60,310 nucleotides of DNA, taken from the NCBI GenBank assembly GCA_021818475.1, contig JAKADZ010000004.1, positions 1 to 60,310 of the forward strand. The letters run 5' to 3'. Shown in pieces: positions 56,559 to 60,310 of the stretch. This DNA is from Nanobdellota archaeon. GTDB lineage: Archaea > Nanobdellota > Nanobdellia > Pacearchaeales > GW2011-AR1. Under the pieces are notes generated by a model. It was not told the origin of the DNA. It did no database searches and was given only the letters and a program-made list of their open reading frames with translations. Within the stretch, counting starts at the first letter, position 1, and each line of letters opens with the position of its first letter. A program made the position numbers and the translations under genes.

Positions 56559-57512
56559 TTGAAGATGGTGATAGATAATTATATGAGAATAATAGAAAAG
56601 ATTTCTAAAATTTCGGGAATTGATAAAGAGGAAATTGAAAGGAAAATTGAGGCAAAAAGAGCTAAACTCTCCGGGCTTATAAGCAAAGAAGGCGCAGCGC
56701 AGGTTGTTGCTGCAGAACTTGGGATTTCTTTTGATAATGAAAAATTGAAAATTGAGGAACTTCTTCCAGGAATGAGAAAAGTAAATGTGGTAGGAAAAGT
56801 GACAAAAATTTTTCCAACAAGAACATTCAAAACTAAAACAGGGGAAGACGGGAAAGTTGCGAATATGTTCATTGCGGATGAAACTTCAAATATAAAAGTT
56901 GTTTTATGGGACACCAATGCAATTGCCCTTCTTGACACAGGGAAAGTTGCTGAAGGAAGCACTATAGAAATTTTAAACGGGAGCATGAGGGATAATGAGA
57001 TTCATCTCGGGAGTTTTTCAGAGATAAAACCAACAGAACAAATCCTTGGAGAAGTCAAGACAGGAAAGACTTTCAGAGAGAAGCCAATTTCTGAACTTAA
57101 AAATTCTGATAATGCAATTGTACGGGCATTTATTGTTCAGTCCTTTGAACCCAGATTTTTTTATGTCTGCCCTAACTGCAGGAAAAAAGCAAATCAGGAA
57201 GACGGAGGATTTTTCTGTCCTGATCATGGGAAAGTTGCTGCTGAAAAAAGAGCTTTGATGAATATAATAATTGATGACGGAACTGAAACTATAAGAACTG
57301 TCGCTTTCCACGATACTCTTCGTGATCTTGGTTTTGTTAACTTAGAAGATTTTACTGAAATTTCAAAACAAAGAGAAAATATCATGGGAAAAGAAATGAT
57401 TTTTCAGGGGAATGTCAGAAGCAACAAATTATTCAATACTCCCGAATTCATTGTAGAAAAAATTGAAGAGGTTAATCCTGATTTGCTGATTGCACAGCTT
57501 GAAAATAACTGA
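56559..57512 (+). CDS. replication protein A-like ssDNA-binding protein
   Basis: OB-fold region GMRKVNVVGKVTKIFPTRTFKTKTGEDGKVANMFIADETSNIKVVLWD; zinc finger CPNCRKKANQEDGGFFCPDHG. Confidence 0.9.
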   Translation: MKMVIDNYMRIIEKISKISGIDKEEIERKIEAKRAKLSGLISKEGAAQVVAAELGISFDNEKLKIEELLPGMRKVNVVGKVTKIFPTRTFKTKTGEDGKVANMFIADETSNIKVVLWDTNAIALLDTGKVAEGSTIEILNGSMRDNEIHLGSFSEIKPTEQILGEVKTGKTFREKPISELKNSDNAIVRAFIVQSFEPRFFYVCPNCRKKANQEDGGFFCPDHGKVAAEKRALMNIIIDDGTETIRTVAFHDTLRDLGFVNLEDFTEISKQRENIMGKEMIFQGNVRSNKLFNTPEFIVEKIEEVNPDLLIAQLENN

Positions 57513-57916
57513 TTTTATTTTAATCTAACTTTAAACTTGCAGAATGATAAATGGGGAAGAGAATTTTGTTCCCGCCCTCCCGCCCTCAAACGCCTTCGGC
57601 GTTTGCAAATAGCAAAAATTTCTTTCAGAAATTTTTGGATATGAATTGCTCCACCTCGGACTCTGTCACGATGCTTCGCTAAAAATCTGTTATGGAGAAA
57701 AATTTAACGCAAAGTTCAACAGTTCAGAAAAGAGGTGATAAATAGGTTTCTTTGAGGAAGAAAGTAAATTGGAAAAATTTCCATTCATTCGTCAAGAAAC
57801 AAATGAAAGAAACTATAATGATAGAAAGGGGAAAGAGAAATGAGAAAGAAAATAATATAATTTTATACTAATCTTTAAAAATTCTTTTTTCCTTTAATCA
57901 TAAAGGGTTAAAGAGG

Positions 57917-60310
57917 ATGAATAACAGAGGGAAAATAATTTCAGTTTCTTTTTTTGGAATTTTAATTTTATTTGGAATTTTATTGATATTTTTTATGCCT
58001 CAAACAAAAAGTTATGACGGTTCAGGGGCAGGACCTTTTAACTGTTCAAGCTGCGACGATTGCAGCGCGGCAATAGGAAATGCAAGCGCAGGCGCGACAA
58101 TTTATCTTAATACTTCTCTTGCAGATATCAATGAAACAACCTGCATAAATTTTGGAAGCAAAAACAATGTAATTTTTGACTGCATGAATTATTCAAATTA
58201 TATTCAAGGGAATGGCAGCGCAGCACTTTCAACTTATTATGGAATTTCTCTTTCATCTATTCAAAATAATACTATTAGAAATTGTAACGTTTCCGGATTT
58301 AATTCAGGAATTTATTTATATTCTTCAAATAACAATTCTTTAAACAATAATATCGTGTCTAATATTTCTCAAGGTATTTATTTATTTTATTCTTCATACA
58401 ATAATCTAACTTCAAACATTGGAACAAGTAATCTAGGTTATGGAATTTATCTTTCTTCCTCTTCAAATAATGCTCTTATTTCTAATAATGGTACGAGCAA
58501 TTCCAATTATGGAATTTTTCTTCAAGCCTCTTCAAATAATACTCTAACTTCAAATATTGGGACAAGCAATTCAGGTTATGGAGAGGTATTATTTTCTTCT
58601 TCAAACAATAATACTTTAATATCAAATACGGCAATAAGTAACAGTAGCACTGCATTTTATTTAGCTCAGTCTTCAAATAATACTTTAATATCAAATACGG
58701 CAATAAGCAATTCTAGCTATGCATTTTCGTTAAGTTATTCAGACCATAACCTTCTAACTTCAAATATTGGAACAGGCAACTATGCATTTTCTTTGTATTT
58801 TTCAAATAATAATACTCTAACTTCAAATATTGGAACAAGCAACTCCAGTTCTGCATTTCTTGTACAATCATCTTCAAATAATACTCTAACTTCAAATATT
58901 GGAACAACTAATTCGGGGAATGCATTTTACGTACAAGCTCTTTGTAACCATAATCTCTTAATTTTAAATAATGGAACAAGCAACTCAGGGAGTGCATTTG
59001 CTTTAACTGACTCTTCTGTTTCCATTTCAAATATTGGAACAAGCAACGGCAATGCATTTATTATATTAGGTTCAAATAATACTCTAACTTCAAATATTGG
59101 AACAAGCAACTCCAGTTACGCATTTTATTTACTTTCTGGCTCAAATAATACTCTAACTTCAAATATTGGAACAAGCAACTCCAGTTACGCATTTTATTTA
59201 CTTTCTTCTTCAAATAATATTCTAACTTCTAATATCGGAATAAGCAATTCAAGCACTGGATTTTTTTTAAGTTCTTCTTCAAATAATACATTAACTTCAA
59301 ACAATGGAACAAGTAATTCCTATATTGGATTTTTTTTAAGTTCTTCTTCAAATAATACTTTAATTTCAAATACTGGAGCAAGTAATTCAAGTTATGGAAT
59401 TTATCTTACTGCAAGCTCCAATAACACTTTAAACTCCAATATCGGAATAAGCAACTCAAGTGCAGGATTTTATCTGTCTTATTCATCAAATAATACCCTA
59501 AATAATTCTATTTCTAACAATGGAAAATACGGATTATATATTTCTAATTCAAATGGAACAATTGTTTCTAATTTAACTGCAAAAAATAATTCTTTATATG
59601 GGATATTTTTAGAAAGAGCTTCATATAACAATATTATCAAAAATTCTTTCATCCAATTAAACAATGGTTCTGCATTTGTACTAAACAGCACAGGAATTGC
59701 TCCTTCAAACAATTATATTTACAATAATTATTTTAACAATTCAGCTCAATATTCAAATATCTCAACGCCTGCAGTTAATTTCTTTAATACAACTAAAACT
59801 CTTTTGAGTCCAGGAACAAATATTGTCGGGGGAAATTATTTAGGAGGAAATTATTGGGCAGCGCCGAATGGAACAGGATTTTCACAGACCTGCATTGATG
59901 AGGGGGATGGAATTTGCAATACTGCTTATAGTTTTGATGGTATTAATTTTGATTATCTTCCTTTAGTTTGTCATGAAAACTGGAGCTGCGGCGATTGGGG
60001 GGCTTGCAGCTGCACTACTCAAACTCAAACCAGAACCTGTATTGATGCTCACTTATGCCAGACCTATGTTTTTAGACCCTCAGAAACTCAGTCATGCATT
60101 CCAATAAATTGTCAAACCGGAGGACATGTAGCTCCGCAACAAGCTCCGAGCGGCGGGGGAGGAGGAAGTTTTACAATTTCCAAACCGATAGTAAATGCAA
60201 CTTCGCTTGCTCCGATTCAGATTACTATCAACAGCACAAAAATGGATTTGACAGGAATAACTTTAAGCCTGAAAAAATCTGTTGAAAATGCATCAATGAA
60301 TATCACAAAA
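57917..60310 (+). CDS. parallel beta-helix (NosD/pectate-lyase-like) surface protein, 3'-truncated by window end
   Basis: 798 open codons to window end; signal-like N-terminus; ~23-24 aa repeats SNNTLTSNIGTSNSSYAFYLLSS; TSP1-like WSCGDWGACSC; PGF-pre-PGF-like start. Confidence 0.85.
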   Translation, partial: MNNRGKIISVSFFGILILFGILLIFFMPQTKSYDGSGAGPFNCSSCDDCSAAIGNASAGATIYLNTSLADINETTCINFGSKNNVIFDCMNYSNYIQGNGSAALSTYYGISLSSIQNNTIRNCNVSGFNSGIYLYSSNNNSLNNNIVSNISQGIYLFYSSYNNLTSNIGTSNLGYGIYLSSSSNNALISNNGTSNSNYGIFLQASSNNTLTSNIGTSNSGYGEVLFSSSNNNTLISNTAISNSSTAFYLAQSSNNTLISNTAISNSSYAFSLSYSDHNLLTSNIGTGNYAFSLYFSNNNTLTSNIGTSNSSSAFLVQSSSNNTLTSNIGTTNSGNAFYVQALCNHNLLILNNGTSNSGSAFALTDSSVSISNIGTSNGNAFIILGSNNTLTSNIGTSNSSYAFYLLSGSNNTLTSNIGTSNSSYAFYLLSSSNNILTSNIGISNSSTGFFLSSSSNNTLTSNNGTSNSYIGFFLSSSSNNTLISNTGASNSSYGIYLTASSNNTLNSNIGISNSSAGFYLSYSSNNTLNNSISNNGKYGLYISNSNGTIVSNLTAKNNSLYGIFLERASYNNIIKNSFIQLNNGSAFVLNSTGIAPSNNYIYNNYFNNSAQYSNISTPAVNFFNTTKTLLSPGTNIVGGNYLGGNYWAAPNGTGFSQTCIDEGDGICNTAYSFDGINFDYLPLVCHENWSCGDWGACSCTTQTQTRTCIDAHLCQTYVFRPSETQSCIPINCQTGGHVAPQQAPSGGGGGSFTISKPIVNATSLAPIQITINSTKMDLTGITLSLKKSVENASMNITK
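58385..59500 (+). repeat. intragenic beta-helix-coding repeats, ~66-72 bp
   Basis: near-identical units TCAAATAATACTCTAACTTCAAATATTGGAACAAGCAACTCCAGTTACGCATTTTATTTACTTTCT; one adjacent pair has an exact 69-bp period. Confidence 0.9.

Noticed and set aside
1-60310. CRISPR array
   Set aside because: No set of ~25-37 bp identical direct repeats with unique spacers; the repeats seen are palindromic elements, coding repeats or short operators.
1-60310. tRNA or rRNA genes
   Set aside because: No convincing cloverleaf with GTTCRANNC/CCA-type features or rRNA signature found by eye; a tRNAscan-SE/Infernal run would be decisive.

Overview
AT-rich archaeal chromosome window, probably DPANN (Pacearchaeota/Woesearchaeota/Nanoarchaeota-like, inferred from gene content). 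From left to right it contains: (1) ribosomal proteins L18e-L13-S9; (2) an accessory block (~3.4-9.1 kb) with a serine recombinase, a recombinase-domain fragment, an MGMT with an in-frame insertion, coiled-coil/wHTH proteins and two repeated palindromic operator-like motif families, one of which also forms the linker-coding DNA of a wHTH protein; (3) a likely replication origin at ~9.58-9.95 kb (three ORB-like sites around a very AT-rich segment), followed by orc1/cdc6, PolD DP1, a HAD phosphatase and PolD DP2; (4) a compact G6PDH-like protein and a trxA/trxB/HTH cluster; (5) a prkA-yeaH-spoVR-prkA2 operon; (6) housekeeping genes plus a homolog of the 16S rRNA m7G1405 aminoglycoside-resistance methyltransferases (ArmA/Rmt/FmrO); (7) a split Hef helicase/nuclease; (8) a ~17 kb type IV pilus/secretion locus with secretion ATPase, TadC/FlaJ-like protein, many pilin-like proteins (one fused to an SLT lytic-transglycosylase domain), a PQQ-propeller surface protein and a prepilin peptidase; (9) an ACP, EF-1beta, RPA and a truncated parallel beta-helix surface protein. 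The most unusual genome-level signal is a family of modular palindromic elements (core ...TTCCCGCCCACCCGCCC..GGGAAAATTTTTCTATTCGC..., with varying matched arms). They lie between genes and also in frame inside protein-coding genes, including two pilin-like ORFs, the Hef split junction and possibly MGMT. All calls come from reading the sequence; no database search was run.
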